Shown piece by piece: positions 55,782-64,000 of a stretch of 64,000 nucleotides of DNA. The position numbers and the translations under genes are program-made. Within the stretch, counting starts at the first letter, position 1, and each line of letters opens with the position of its first letter. The DNA is from Desulforamulus hydrothermalis Lam5 = DSM 18033. Lineage in GTDB: Bacteria > Bacillota > Desulfotomaculia > Desulfotomaculales > Desulfotomaculaceae. The stretch spans positions 124,001 to 188,000 of the forward strand of contig NZ_CAOS01000008.1 in the NCBI RefSeq assembly GCF_000315365.1, in the 5' to 3' direction. The notes below the pieces were generated by a model. That model worked only from the letters and a program-made list of their open reading frames with translations, was not told the origin of the DNA and did no database searches.

Positions 55782-56234
55782 TTAGCCGGGGTAATCTCCT
55801 TCTGTTTCCAGGATGTGCGCTAACTTTTCATAAATGCGGATTAATTGTTCTAATTCCCCCCGTTCCAGATAGCTAAAATACCGGATCAGAACGGCTAACC
55901 GTTTTTCCTGCGCTTTGGCAAATGCTTCCTGGCCTTGGTCCGTGATGCGCACTATCACTAAACGCCTGTCTTGTTTATCTCTTTCCCTTTGGATAAAACC
56001 ACTCTTTTCCATACGATCTAAAATAGCAGTTATGGCGCTGGGTTGGACACCCATCATAGCTGCTATTTCTGTTACCGTGCAGGCTTTGTTTTTAAGAAAA
56101 CCTAAAACCATGAATTGGGGTTGAGTTAACCCTTCTGCCGCACAGGATAAGCGGGGCCCCAGTTTTCTCATGGTTTGGTTCAAGGCAGCTTCCAGGCGTT
56201 TAACAGCGTTATTTAAGTATTCGTTGTCAGCCAT
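55782..56234 (-). CDS. MarR-family transcriptional regulator
   Basis: A 150-residue winged-helix dimer. Its DNA-binding part runs about 35-105 (TVTEIAAMMGVQPSAITAILDRMEKSGFIQRERDKQDRR), with the DKQDRR wing characteristic of MarR. It most likely represses itself and the MFS exporter downstream until a ligand binds. The ribosome site GGGGGAT precedes the ATG. A palindrome 33 bases upstream is the likely operator. Confidence 0.92.
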   Translation of the reverse strand: MADNEYLNNAVKRLEAALNQTMRKLGPRLSCAAEGLTQPQFMVLGFLKNKACTVTEIAAMMGVQPSAITAILDRMEKSGFIQRERDKQDRRLVIVRITDQGQEAFAKAQEKRLAVLIRYFSYLERGELEQLIRIYEKLAHILETEGDYPG

Positions 56235-56266
56235 TGAGTTATCCCCCTGGTTATTTCATTCATTAA

Positions 56267-56287
56267 ATATTTAACATGTTTAAATAT
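56267..56287. promoter_or_regulatory. palindrome, likely MarR operator
   Basis: ATATTTAA-CATGT-TTAAATAT is an AT-rich dyad 33 bases before the MarR start. Position and symmetry suit autoregulation. Confidence 0.55.
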
Positions 56288-56348
56288 AAGGTATAAAAAT
56301 TAACTTGTCAAATGGGTTTTTTTGCTGATGACGCAAGTAAAATAACAA

Positions 56349-56377
56349 GCCACCTGCCGCTTTTCCGGTCAGGTGGC
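56349..56377 (-). terminator. intrinsic terminator after nnr
   Basis: GCCACCTG...CAGGTGGC is followed on the minus strand by TTGTTATTTT, just past the end of the nnr gene. Confidence 0.8.
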
Positions 56378-56400
56378 GTATTTTTATGTTAACGTTATGG

Positions 56401-57963
56401 CTATTTCATCTCTTTAGTGAGGACCGATTGCATGGCGGCCGGCAAAAATTCCAGTATATCGCCCGCCAGGGTGCCGGGTTGGCCTAAACGGCGGGCAGCC
56501 AGATCTCCGGCCAACCCGTGCAGGTAAACACCGGCGGCGGCAGCCTGTTCCGGGGTAAAACCCTGGGCCAGCAGTCCCCCGATGAGGCCGGCCAGGACAT
56601 CCCCGCTGCCGGCGGTGGCCATGCCCGGGTTGCCGGTGGGGTTAATATAAAGCTCCCCCGCCGGGGTGCCGATGACCGTGCGGGCCCCTTTTAAAACTGT
56701 CACCACTCGCCACTTTTGCGCCGCCTCCTTGGCCAGTTGAAGACGGTTTTGCTGCACCTCGGCGGCCGCAACACCCCATAACCGCCCCATTTCACCGGGG
56801 TGCGGCGTAATGACAGCCGGCACGTTGAGCCCGTTCAGCAACCGGTCGGCACCGGCCAGGGCATTGAGGGCATCCGCATCAATAACCACCGGTACGGTCA
56901 GCTGTGGCAAAAGCTCCCTGATTAATTCAACTGTTGCCGGCTGACAGCTCAGTCCCGGACCGACAACCAATACGTCCGCCGCTGCACAGGCCTCCAGAGC
57001 AGGTTGTAAAGCAGCCAGGTCCAGGCTGCCGGCCGCGGTTTCCGGCAAACCCCTGGTCATAACTTCTTCCAGGGCAGCGGCGGCCACCAGCTGTACACTC
57101 TCCGGCAAAGCCAGGGTTACCAGGCCGGCACCGGCCCGGAGAGCAGCCCTGGCCGCCAGCCGGGCTGCACCGGTCATACCCCGGCTGCCGGCCAAAACCA
57201 ATACTCGCCCACAGCTGCCCTTGTGTGCATCACCCGGCCTGGGTTTAAACCAGCCGCCTACCATCTCTCCGGTTAACAGCTGCCGGGGTATCTCCTTGCT
57301 TTCCAGCAGGGTCTTGGGCAGCGAAATGTCCGCCACATGCAACCGGCCGGCATAACCGGCACCTGGTTCCACCACCAAGCCGATCTTGGGAATACCAAAG
57401 GTGACCGTATGAGTCGCCCGGATACAAGGGCCGTTGGCACGCCCGGTATCCGCCTCCAGCCCGGAAGGAATATCTACCGCCACCACCGGCAAGGAGCTAT
57501 TGTTAATTAATTCAATAACCCGGCCGGTCTTTTCATTGACACTGCCCCGGAAGCCGGTGCCGTACAGGGCATCAACCACAAGGTCAGTATTTAAGAGGGC
57601 CAGTTTGAGAATATTAATGCCGTTAACCTGGTTGACCTGGTAAATGGGTTGTCCCATTTTTTGCCAGATAGTAAGGTTAACCCGGGCATCACCCTGCAAC
57701 TCTTCCGGATCAGCCAGCAGCAGTACTTTAACCTGACCGCCCCGGTTATGGAGATGCCTGGCTGCCACCAGGCCGTCACCCCCGTTATTGCCTTTGCCCA
57801 CCAGAATGCTAAAAACTTTTCCTTTTATATCCGAAAGTATTTGCTGAATTACCTCGACCACTCGCAAACCGGCATTTTCCATCAGGACAATACCCGGTAT
57901 GCCGTACTGTTGCATGGCCTGCCGGTCAATTTTGTTCATTTCTTCCGCAGTTGCAATACGCAT
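56401..57963 (-). CDS. nnr: bifunctional NAD(P)HX epimerase / ADP-dependent dehydratase
   Basis: A 520-residue fusion enzyme that repairs hydrated NAD(P)H. The N-terminal YjeF_N epimerase domain (about 1-215) has GKGNNGGDGLVAARHL. The C-terminal ribokinase-like dehydratase domain (about 230-515) has VVIDADALNAL, TPHPGEMGRL and NPTGNPGMATAGSGDVLAG with the catalytic Asp. The fusion is the normal bacterial form. It follows acpS with a gap of 5 bases, the standard acpS-nnr pairing of Firmicutes; alr, often third in that operon, lies elsewhere in this window. Confidence 0.95.
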   Translation of the reverse strand: MRIATAEEMNKIDRQAMQQYGIPGIVLMENAGLRVVEVIQQILSDIKGKVFSILVGKGNNGGDGLVAARHLHNRGGQVKVLLLADPEELQGDARVNLTIWQKMGQPIYQVNQVNGINILKLALLNTDLVVDALYGTGFRGSVNEKTGRVIELINNSSLPVVAVDIPSGLEADTGRANGPCIRATHTVTFGIPKIGLVVEPGAGYAGRLHVADISLPKTLLESKEIPRQLLTGEMVGGWFKPRPGDAHKGSCGRVLVLAGSRGMTGAARLAARAALRAGAGLVTLALPESVQLVAAAALEEVMTRGLPETAAGSLDLAALQPALEACAAADVLVVGPGLSCQPATVELIRELLPQLTVPVVIDADALNALAGADRLLNGLNVPAVITPHPGEMGRLWGVAAAEVQQNRLQLAKEAAQKWRVVTVLKGARTVIGTPAGELYINPTGNPGMATAGSGDVLAGLIGGLLAQGFTPEQAAAAGVYLHGLAGDLAARRLGQPGTLAGDILEFLPAAMQSVLTKEMK

Positions 57964-57968
57964 GGTTG

Positions 57969-58340
57969 CTACCCTTCCTTCCCTACAGCTATGGCAAAGG
58001 CCACTGCCCTGCCACGGTCATGGGAAATACTTACCAGCACTTTGTCAATCCCCATTTTTTCGGCCAGTTGCCGGGCCGGCCCCATCAGTTTTACTTCGGG
58101 CTTACCCAGGTAATTGGGCAGAATTTCAATATTTGTCCACCTTAATTCCCGCAGACCGGTGCCCAGGGCCTTTAACACCGCTTCCTTGGCCGCAAAACGA
58201 CCGGCCAAACAATGCACCCTGCCCTTGCAGTGTTCCTGCTCGGCCGGGGTAAACACCCGGTCGAGAAACTGTTGGCCGGAACGGCTGACGGCCAGTTCTA
58301 TTCTTTCGATTTCAATAATGTCTGTGCCAATCCCCTTCAT
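57969..58340 (-). CDS. acpS: holo-[acyl-carrier-protein] synthase
   Basis: A 123-residue enzyme that transfers phosphopantetheine from CoA to acyl carrier protein. It has the metal-binding [12 protein letters not shown] at the N-terminus and [15 protein letters not shown] near residue 50, plus the C-terminal [15 protein letters not shown]. Length is typical. An AGGTGGC ribosome site precedes the ATG. It is the first gene of an operon with nnr. Confidence 0.95.
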   Translation of the reverse strand: MKGIGTDIIEIERIELAVSRSGQQFLDRVFTPAEQEHCKGRVHCLAGRFAAKEAVLKALGTGLRELRWTNIEILPNYLGKPEVKLMGPARQLAEKMGIDKVLVSISHDRGRAVAFAIAVGKEG

Positions 58341-58385
58341 TTTGCCACCTCCGGGGAATTTTATTATATCTTAGTTTACACGAAA

Positions 58386-58408
58386 AATCTGCCCTTGACA
58401 GGCAGATT
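58386..58408 (-). terminator. intrinsic terminator of lytT
   Basis: AATCTGCC...GGCAGATT is followed by TTTTT on the minus strand, about 20 bases past the lytT stop. Confidence 0.82.
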
Positions 58409-58426
58409 TCCAAGGAAAGGCAAAAA

Positions 58427-59203
58427 TTAAAATCCAAGTATCTTGCGCAGCCGCTTGGCCTGGGCCCTGCTGACCGGTACCTCGCTGCGCTCTTTATCTT
58501 CCAGCACTAAATTATAAGTTCCGTTGAAAAAAGGGACAATTTCTTTTACTTTATCAAGATTTACAATGTAGCAGCGGTGGGTACGAAAAAACATGCCGCC
58601 GCCCAACCTTGCTTCCAGTTCCTTCAGGGTAAAGCGGGTAAACAGTTTATCGGAAAAAGTTTTAATATAAACGTAATCGCTTTCGGTAAAAGCATAAAAA
58701 ACGTCATTTATATCTACCAGAATGGTCTTCCCCTGTTTTTCCGCCGGTATGCGATTGATTTTTATTTCACCTGCGGCAGGTTGATTGGCGGCACCCACAG
58801 CCGATTGTGCCGGCACCGGCGCACAGGCTTCCCGCTCCTGCTGTGCTTTGATAACCCGGTCAATGGCCCGTTTTAGCCGTTTTTCGTCCACCGGTTTGAG
58901 AATATAATCCACCGCATTAACGTCAAAGGCTTCCAGGGCATGTTCATCATATGCCGTTATAAAAATAACAAAGGGCGGCCTGGGCAGCTCTTGAATTACC
59001 GCTCCCAGCTCAAGTCCGTTCATGCCCGGCAGATTAATATCCAAAAACAGCACTTGGTAGTCCAGGGCCTTAATCAATGTCAGCGCCTCGCTGGCAGTGG
59101 TGGCTTCCCCGACAATCTCAATGTTGTTAAAACGCCCCAACATGAAACGCAGTTCCTGCCGGGCCGGGTATTCATCATCCACAATCAATGCCTTTAAGAT
59201 CAT
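58427..59203 (-). CDS. lytT: LytTR-family response regulator
   Basis: A 258-residue two-component regulator. The receiver domain (1-120) is intact, with Asp8-Asp10, phosphoacceptor Asp55 (VLFLDINLPG) and a Lys in LKPVD. A linker leads to a LytTR DNA-binding domain (about 150-255; FYAFTESDYVYIKTF, FFRTHRCYIVNLDKV). I start it at ATG 59203 behind AAGGAGGTG. It lies 13 bases after the sensor gene. Being next to acs, it may respond to acetate or pyruvate rather than wall stress. Confidence 0.93.
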   Translation of the reverse strand: MILKALIVDDEYPARQELRFMLGRFNNIEIVGEATTASEALTLIKALDYQVLFLDINLPGMNGLELGAVIQELPRPPFVIFITAYDEHALEAFDVNAVDYILKPVDEKRLKRAIDRVIKAQQEREACAPVPAQSAVGAANQPAAGEIKINRIPAEKQGKTILVDINDVFYAFTESDYVYIKTFSDKLFTRFTLKELEARLGGGMFFRTHRCYIVNLDKVKEIVPFFNGTYNLVLEDKERSEVPVSRAQAKRLRKILGF

Positions 59204-59216
59204 GCCGCTCACCTCC

Positions 59217-60578
59217 TTAATCATCGTCATGCAGCATCAGGGGTACCCGCAGCCACACGGTGGTTCCGTATCCCGGTTCGCTTTCAATATGCAAACCGTG
59301 CTCCTCTCCGAACAACATTTTCAACCGCTCATTAACATTAGACAGCCCCACCCCGCTGCCGGAGCCAAACCCCGGCTCAAAAATTCTGGGCATAATTTCC
59401 GGCGCGATGCCAACCCCGTCATCCGTAATGGCAATTTCAATCTCATCGCCCCGCAGTTGAGCAGAAATCTGAACTATCCCCGGACCTTCTTTAGGAGTAA
59501 TGCCGTGCCGAACTGCGTTCTCCACCAGCGGCTGCACAGTTAATACCGGGATGCGGTAATGCAGCAGTGATTTATCTATATTCCGCAAAACACGTAATTT
59601 TTCCCGAAAACGTGCTTTTTCCAGCACCAAATAGGTATGAATATATTCCAGTTCTTCCTGCAAAGTAATAAATCTGCCGTGGCGCTTCAGGGAATGCCGG
59701 AAAAAGGAAGCTAACCTGATTAACAAACGGCGGGCGGTTTCCGGGTTGGTACGAGTGAACATACTGATGGTGTTGATAGTATTAAAAAGAAAATGGGGGT
59801 TAATTTGGGCCTGCAGGGCGTCCAATTCCGCTTTGGTGGCCAGCTGAGCCTGATGGTCCAGTTCGGCCAGTTCCATTTGTACCCCCAGCAGTTGGGCTAC
59901 CCCGACAGCCAGTTTTACCACGCTGCCCGGAATCTGCCCCTTATGGGTCTGGTACAGCTTCACCGTACCCATCACTTTGCCCCGGCAAATAAGTGGCGCG
60001 ATAACGGCAGACTCCAACGGACAATCACAATCTTTTACCGGACAGTTAAACTCACCCTTGTGCTGCACCACTTTAAGTTCTCCGGTGGCAATCACTTCCC
60101 GGGTGGCTTGGGTGACAATGGAGCCCCCCACCGGGTGGTTTTCGCAACCGGCGCCCAAAAAAGCCAGCACCCTTTCCCGGTCGGTAATGGCTACCGCTGC
60201 CACATCACTTATTTTTTGAATTATTTCTGCGGTTTTCTGGGCGGTTTCTTCGTTTAGCCCCCGGCGCAGGAAGGGCAGGGTTTCATTGGCAATCTGCAGG
60301 GTGGGAGCAAAGGATTTTTCATCCACTTTGACAGTTAATACCCGTTTTAAAGGACGAAAACCCAGTATGATAAAAGTGCCAAGAAAACTTAACAGGCAGC
60401 AGGCAGTAAAAGCAGGCCAAAGACCGGGGCGCCAGATAATCAATAAAATACCTACCACCCCCTGCCAGGCTGCCAAACGCATCAGGGTAATCGCTTCAGG
60501 GGTACGGAAACCAAATTTTTTATGAAGATATTGACTTAATAATCGCAATTTTTCCATATGTCTTACTTCTACGTTCAT
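59217..60578 (-). CDS. LytS-type sensor histidine kinase with GAF domain
   Basis: A 453-residue membrane kinase. It has two close membrane helices (about 30-73), a GAF-like sensor domain (about 95-245) with a cysteine group, CPVKDCDCPL, and a LytS-type kinase core with phosphorylation His in QINPHFLFNTINTIS and the ATP site NAVRHGI / GVGLSNVNERL. It lacks the 5TMR sensor region of classical LytS, so the signal is probably cytosolic or membrane-linked; the cysteines suggest redox or metal sensing. CAGGAGTG precedes the ATG. It is translated with lytT. Confidence 0.92.
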   Translation of the reverse strand: MNVEVRHMEKLRLLSQYLHKKFGFRTPEAITLMRLAAWQGVVGILLIIWRPGLWPAFTACCLLSFLGTFIILGFRPLKRVLTVKVDEKSFAPTLQIANETLPFLRRGLNEETAQKTAEIIQKISDVAAVAITDRERVLAFLGAGCENHPVGGSIVTQATREVIATGELKVVQHKGEFNCPVKDCDCPLESAVIAPLICRGKVMGTVKLYQTHKGQIPGSVVKLAVGVAQLLGVQMELAELDHQAQLATKAELDALQAQINPHFLFNTINTISMFTRTNPETARRLLIRLASFFRHSLKRHGRFITLQEELEYIHTYLVLEKARFREKLRVLRNIDKSLLHYRIPVLTVQPLVENAVRHGITPKEGPGIVQISAQLRGDEIEIAITDDGVGIAPEIMPRIFEPGFGSGSGVGLSNVNERLKMLFGEEHGLHIESEPGYGTTVWLRVPLMLHDDD

Positions 60579-60591
60579 TTTGTCACTCCTG

Positions 60592-60626
60592 CAAAAAAAT
60601 AGGGGGCAGGTAATGTATACCTGCCC
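60592..60626 (-). terminator. intrinsic terminator of acs
   Basis: GGGCAGGT...ACCTGCCC is followed by CCTATTTTTTT on the minus strand, between acs and the sensor-kinase gene. Some read-through into lytST is possible, because the gap is only 89 bases. Confidence 0.85.
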
Positions 60627-60667
60627 AGGGAGAGTAAACCGATAGGTTGTGACAGTTGGGTCAACAG

Positions 60668-62614
60668 TTATTCTTTTGGCGTTAACCTCTGCTGCATTAA
60701 CTGGTTAATTACAGCCGGGTCTGCCAGAGTAGAGGTATCCCCCAGCACTCTGCCTTCGGCAATATCCTTTAACAAACGCCGCATAATTTTACCGCTGCGG
60801 GTTTTGGGCAATTCCCAGGTGCAGATAATTTCTTCCGGCCGGGCTAAACCGCCGATTTTCTTGGCCACATGGTTCTTTAAATCCTTCTCCAGCTCCGGTG
60901 CCCAGGCAATGCCTTCCCGCAGAGTAACAAAGGCAGACACCGCTTGCCCTTTTAATTCGTGGGAACGGCCGATAACAGCCGCTTCAGCCACCGCCGGGTG
61001 TTCCACCAGGGCACTTTCCACTTCTGCTGTACCAATCCGGTGGCCGGACACGTTAATTACGTCATCCACCCGGCCCAGCACCCAGATATAGCCGTCTTTA
61101 TCCCGTCTGGCACCGTCACCGGTAAAATACATGCCTTCAAAACGACTCCAGTAGGTATCCACATAGCGCTGCGGGTCTTTATAGACAGTACGCAGCATGG
61201 AGGGCCAGGGCTTTTTAATCACCAAATAACCGCTTTCCCCGGCTTTCACCGGTTGGCCCAGTTCATCCACCACATCCACAAATACGCCGGGCAGCGACAT
61301 GGTGGCGGAACCCGGTTTAGTGGGTACCAGGCCGGGCAGCGGGGCAACCATGACACTGCCGGTCTCGGTTTGCCACCAGGTGTCTACGATGGGGCATTTT
61401 TCTCGGCCGATATGTTTGTGGTACCACAGCCAGGCTTCCGGATTAATGGGCTCACCCACCGAACCCAGCAGCCTGAGAGAAGATAAATCGCGACCGGCGG
61501 GGTAGCTTTCCCCCCACTTCATAAACAATCTAATGGCTGTAGGTGCAGTATAAAACAGGGTTATGCGGTATTTTTCAATGAGTTCCCAAAAACGATCCCG
61601 TTCGGGGTAATCCGGGGCTCCTTCAAACATGAACACTGTTGCCCCGTTGGCCAGCGGGCCGTAAACCAGATAACTGTGGCCGGTAATCCAACCGATATCC
61701 GCTGTGCACCAGTAAACATCATCTTCCTTGAGGTCAAAAATATTTCGGTGGGTTGAGGTAACACCGGTTAAATAGCCGCCGGTGGTATGAACAATGCCCT
61801 TGGGTTTGCCGGTGGTGCCGCTGGTATACAAAATGAACAAAATATCCTCCGCATCCATCATGGCCGGCTCACAAACCGCCGAGGCTTTTTTCATTAATTC
61901 GTGATACCAGAGATCACGGCTTGGTTCCATATATACTTCACTGCCGGTTCTTTGTACCACCACAACTTTTTCTACGCTGGCACATTGGGTTAACGCCGTA
62001 TCAACATTTTGCTTGAGAGGAATGGCTTTTCCCCGCCGCCAGCAAGCATCCGATGTAACAACCACTTTAGCTGCCGCATCTTTAATGCGATCCCGCAGTG
62101 CCTCCGCAGAAAAGCCGCCAAACACCAAGCTGTGGGGTGCCCCGATGCGGGCACAGGCCAGCATGGCAATCACCGCCTCAGGGATCATCGGCATATATAT
62201 GGTAACCACATCACCTTTACCAACGCCCAAATCTTTTAATACATTGGCAAACTTGCTTACTTCCCGGTGCAGGTCCTGGTAGGTTAAAACCACCTGGTCG
62301 CCGGGTTCCCCTTCAAATATAATGGCTGCTTTATTTCTACGCCAACTGTCCAAGTGACGATCCACACAGTTGACACAGGCATTTATCTTGCCGCCCACAA
62401 ACCACTGGGCAAAGGGATGCTGCCATTCCAGCACTTTATCCCAGGTTTTATACCAATGCAGTTTTTTGGCTTCCTCAGCCCAGTAACCTTCATAATCCAT
62501 ACCGGCCCAATCGTAGATGCGGGCATCCCGGACATTGGCCCGGGCGGAAAAAGAGATGTCAGGATAATAAACCTGCTCTTCCGGAGCAAACGCAATGTTT
62601 TTTTGGTTAAACAT
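60668..62614 (-). CDS. acs: acetyl-CoA synthetase (AMP-forming)
   Basis: A 648-residue enzyme that activates acetate to acetyl-CoA via acetyl-AMP. It has the phosphate-binding loop [18 protein letters not shown] for acetyl binding, [16 protein letters not shown], and the C-terminal [10 protein letters not shown] whose Lys is the usual regulatory acetylation site. Length is standard. I start it at ATG 62614 (MFNQKN) behind GGGAGGTAAGG. It would let the cell use or scavenge acetate. It lies upstream of a LytS/LytT system. Confidence 0.95.
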   Translation of the reverse strand: MFNQKNIAFAPEEQVYYPDISFSARANVRDARIYDWAGMDYEGYWAEEAKKLHWYKTWDKVLEWQHPFAQWFVGGKINACVNCVDRHLDSWRRNKAAIIFEGEPGDQVVLTYQDLHREVSKFANVLKDLGVGKGDVVTIYMPMIPEAVIAMLACARIGAPHSLVFGGFSAEALRDRIKDAAAKVVVTSDACWRRGKAIPLKQNVDTALTQCASVEKVVVVQRTGSEVYMEPSRDLWYHELMKKASAVCEPAMMDAEDILFILYTSGTTGKPKGIVHTTGGYLTGVTSTHRNIFDLKEDDVYWCTADIGWITGHSYLVYGPLANGATVFMFEGAPDYPERDRFWELIEKYRITLFYTAPTAIRLFMKWGESYPAGRDLSSLRLLGSVGEPINPEAWLWYHKHIGREKCPIVDTWWQTETGSVMVAPLPGLVPTKPGSATMSLPGVFVDVVDELGQPVKAGESGYLVIKKPWPSMLRTVYKDPQRYVDTYWSRFEGMYFTGDGARRDKDGYIWVLGRVDDVINVSGHRIGTAEVESALVEHPAVAEAAVIGRSHELKGQAVSAFVTLREGIAWAPELEKDLKNHVAKKIGGLARPEEIICTWELPKTRSGKIMRRLLKDIAEGRVLGDTSTLADPAVINQLMQQRLTPKE

Positions 62615-62842
62615 AACCTTACCTCCCAAGCCGTTGTTTTAATCTTATCTTACAGAACCGTTGCCCAGGAGGATATGTTTTTCCCGTTAGTGAGCAGATT
62701 ACACCATTTTTCTGATGATGCTTGCGCCGAACGGCAGCCGCCGCCGGTTTACCGGCCGCCCCGCCCGTCACCGGGCCGTTAACGCCCCAAATATACCGTT
62801 CAGGTCTTTGTTGTGACCGTTAGCCGTAAAGAGACAGGAATC

Positions 62843-62900
62843 TTAACGCCGTTTAACCGGCCTTTAACCCCGTATTAACTAAAATCTAACGCAATTATGC
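62843..62900 (+). promoter_or_regulatory. tandem TTAAC repeats, possible Pho-box promoter
   Basis: TTAACG (62843), TTAACC (62853), TTAACC (62864), TTAACT (62875) and a related CTAACG (62886) recur every 10-11 bp, followed by a TATGCT -10-like hexamer (62895-62900). This is the layout of a Firmicute PhoP box overlapping the -35 region, about 40 bases before the GGDEF-EAL gene. It is the main feature of the 327-base gap after acs. Confidence 0.55.
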
Positions 62901-62941
62901 TACATTGAAAGAACCAAGAAATACCAGGGGTGCCATAAGAC

Positions 62942-64000
62942 ATGTATCTTCACAAACTGGTTAACAAAGTCGCCACAACACTGGGCAGCTTGCTCAAAGG
63001 ACGGAGCTTGTTCTTTTACCTGCTGGAGGGCAGCTCTTTTATGGACAAATTAAAAAGCATGCTGGCCGGCAGTGCTTCCGTACTGCTTATTTATGTGGAT
63101 GTGGCTGATTTTCACCGGATTATGCAGCTTAACGGCGAAGCCACAGCCAAAAGGGTACTGCATATCCTGCGCCGTGTCCTGGAAAAAAGAACCGGTCAAT
63201 TTATTAATTGCTGCGGGGAAGTTATGGTGGAGAATTTGTGGGGAGATGATTTTTTAGTGCTCTGCCGCCAGGAAGAAATGCCGCCCCCGGCAATTTTGAG
63301 CAAAACATTAACAGCTCTGCGTATTGCTTTAGAACAATCAATTAAAAACGAAGTTATTAAAATTACCGGACATACCTTAAAGCTGCATGTCGGTTATTCC
63401 ATCATCCGGCGGGGTCTGAAAAATCCCGAGCAGGCCCTGTACAGTGCTTTAAAGGAAGCCCAAAAGGCCGCCAAAGGCACCTGGGAACAGCAGATGGTGC
63501 ACCTGTTGGGGGAGTTTCATGACCTGCTGCAAAACAAAAATTTGCGCATCGTTTATCAACCATTGTTTCTCTGCAAACCGGCCAATCCTGGCTGGGAAGC
63601 CCTTACCCGGGGCCGGAAACAGTTACTTTTTTTCACCGGCGGTGATTTTTAACTATGCCCAGGAAGCAGGCCTGCTGTTCCCTTTAGAAAAGGTTTGCCG
63701 GGAATTGGCCATAAAAAACTTTGACCCGACAGACAGCGGCCAAAAGCTTTTTTCTTAACATTCACCCGCATACCATTAACGATCCCCAGTTTGTCAAGGG
63801 CGAAACCATGCGAATCTTGAAAGAAAGTCATTTAAGTTCACACAACCTGGTATTTGAGATTACCGAACGACAGGGCATCCATGATTTCCACCGGTTTAAC
63901 AAAACCCTGGCCCATTACCGCAATCAAGGCTATAAGGTAGCGGTGGATGACGCCGGCGCCGGTTTTTCCAGCCTGCAGGCCATTGCGGAAGTTCGGCCCG
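62942..64000 (+). pseudogene. degenerate GGDEF-EAL protein, frameshifted and cut by the window end
   Basis: The first frame (62942-63652) holds a GGDEF-like domain whose active site is degenerate (WGDDF in place of GGDEF) and the start of an EAL domain (RIVYQPLF, GWEALTRG). The EAL then continues in a second frame (FFSPAVIFNYAQEAGLLFPLE, to 63758) and a third (LNIHP, VFEITERQG, VAVDDAGAGFSSLQ, to the window end). The second break falls in a T-run near 63750, where one T too many disrupts KLFLNIHP. The intact gene would be a c-di-GMP phosphodiesterase. Either it is decaying or the sequence has errors. The ribosome site is weak. Confidence 0.8.

Overview
The window looks like a chromosomal segment of a Gram-positive, spore-former-type anaerobe of the Clostridia. 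A Peptococcaceae/Desulfotomaculum-like genome is my best guess. This is inferred from SLH and LysM wall proteins, a SleB/CwlJ-type hydrolase, two c-di-AMP (ydaO/yuaA) riboswitches, GSI-alpha glutamine synthetases, ANTAR antiterminators, a lactate dehydrogenase and strong Shine-Dalgarno sites in front of ATG, GTG and TTG starts. No plasmid, phage, rRNA or CRISPR features were seen. There is one tRNA, Arg-CCG.

Layout. Positions 1-13.5 kb hold envelope and housekeeping genes: a cysteine-rich 'two-CW' protein cut by the left edge, an SLH protein, two riboswitch-controlled wall hydrolases, a PLC-like protein, a frameshifted Na+-symporter, an Na/Pi transporter, L-lactate dehydrogenase, and two tandem 45-residue paralogous proteins. 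Positions 13.5-15.8 kb carry lipA and lpdA. Positions 16-32.4 kb are a nitrogen-assimilation island: gltD, gltB, glnA1, glnA2, an ANTAR regulator, an FMN-glutamate synthase-like protein, a divergent glnA3, a second ANTAR regulator and asnB. Positions 32.5-48.4 kb hold a chemoreceptor-like protein, ZnuA, a PRK06851-type ATPase, YyaL, a DUF815 ATPase, a PAS/HD-GYP protein, an MCP and others. Positions 48.6-53.7 kb are a second nitrogen block: glnK-type P-II, amtB, a third ANTAR regulator, alr and ald. Positions 54-64 kb hold a MarR/MFS pair, nnr-acpS, LytS/LytT next to acs, and a frameshifted GGDEF-EAL gene cut by the right edge.

Two systems stand out. First, at least six and probably eight genes carry the same RNA leader: two short hairpins whose six-base loops have A at position 1 and G at position 4, the second overlapping the 5' arm of an intrinsic terminator. 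This is the recognised target architecture of ANTAR antiterminator proteins. The leaders precede amtB, glnA1, glnA2, an ANTAR gene itself, asnB (first hairpin loop atypical) and, unexpectedly, a chemoreceptor-like gene. Partial versions precede glnA3 and the PRK06851 ATPase. All three ANTAR proteins have defective receiver domains, and glnA3 has lost several glutamine-synthetase active-site residues. Together this suggests a local ammonium/glutamine antitermination regulon with unusual signal input.

Second, four copies of a roughly 266-bp non-coding fold-back repeat (one internally deleted) sit just downstream of genes. Three are bracketed by two near-identical copies of the host gene's own terminator hairpin and the fourth by one intact copy and a remnant. 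The hairpins differ between loci, which suggests a MITE-like element that targets terminators and duplicates them.
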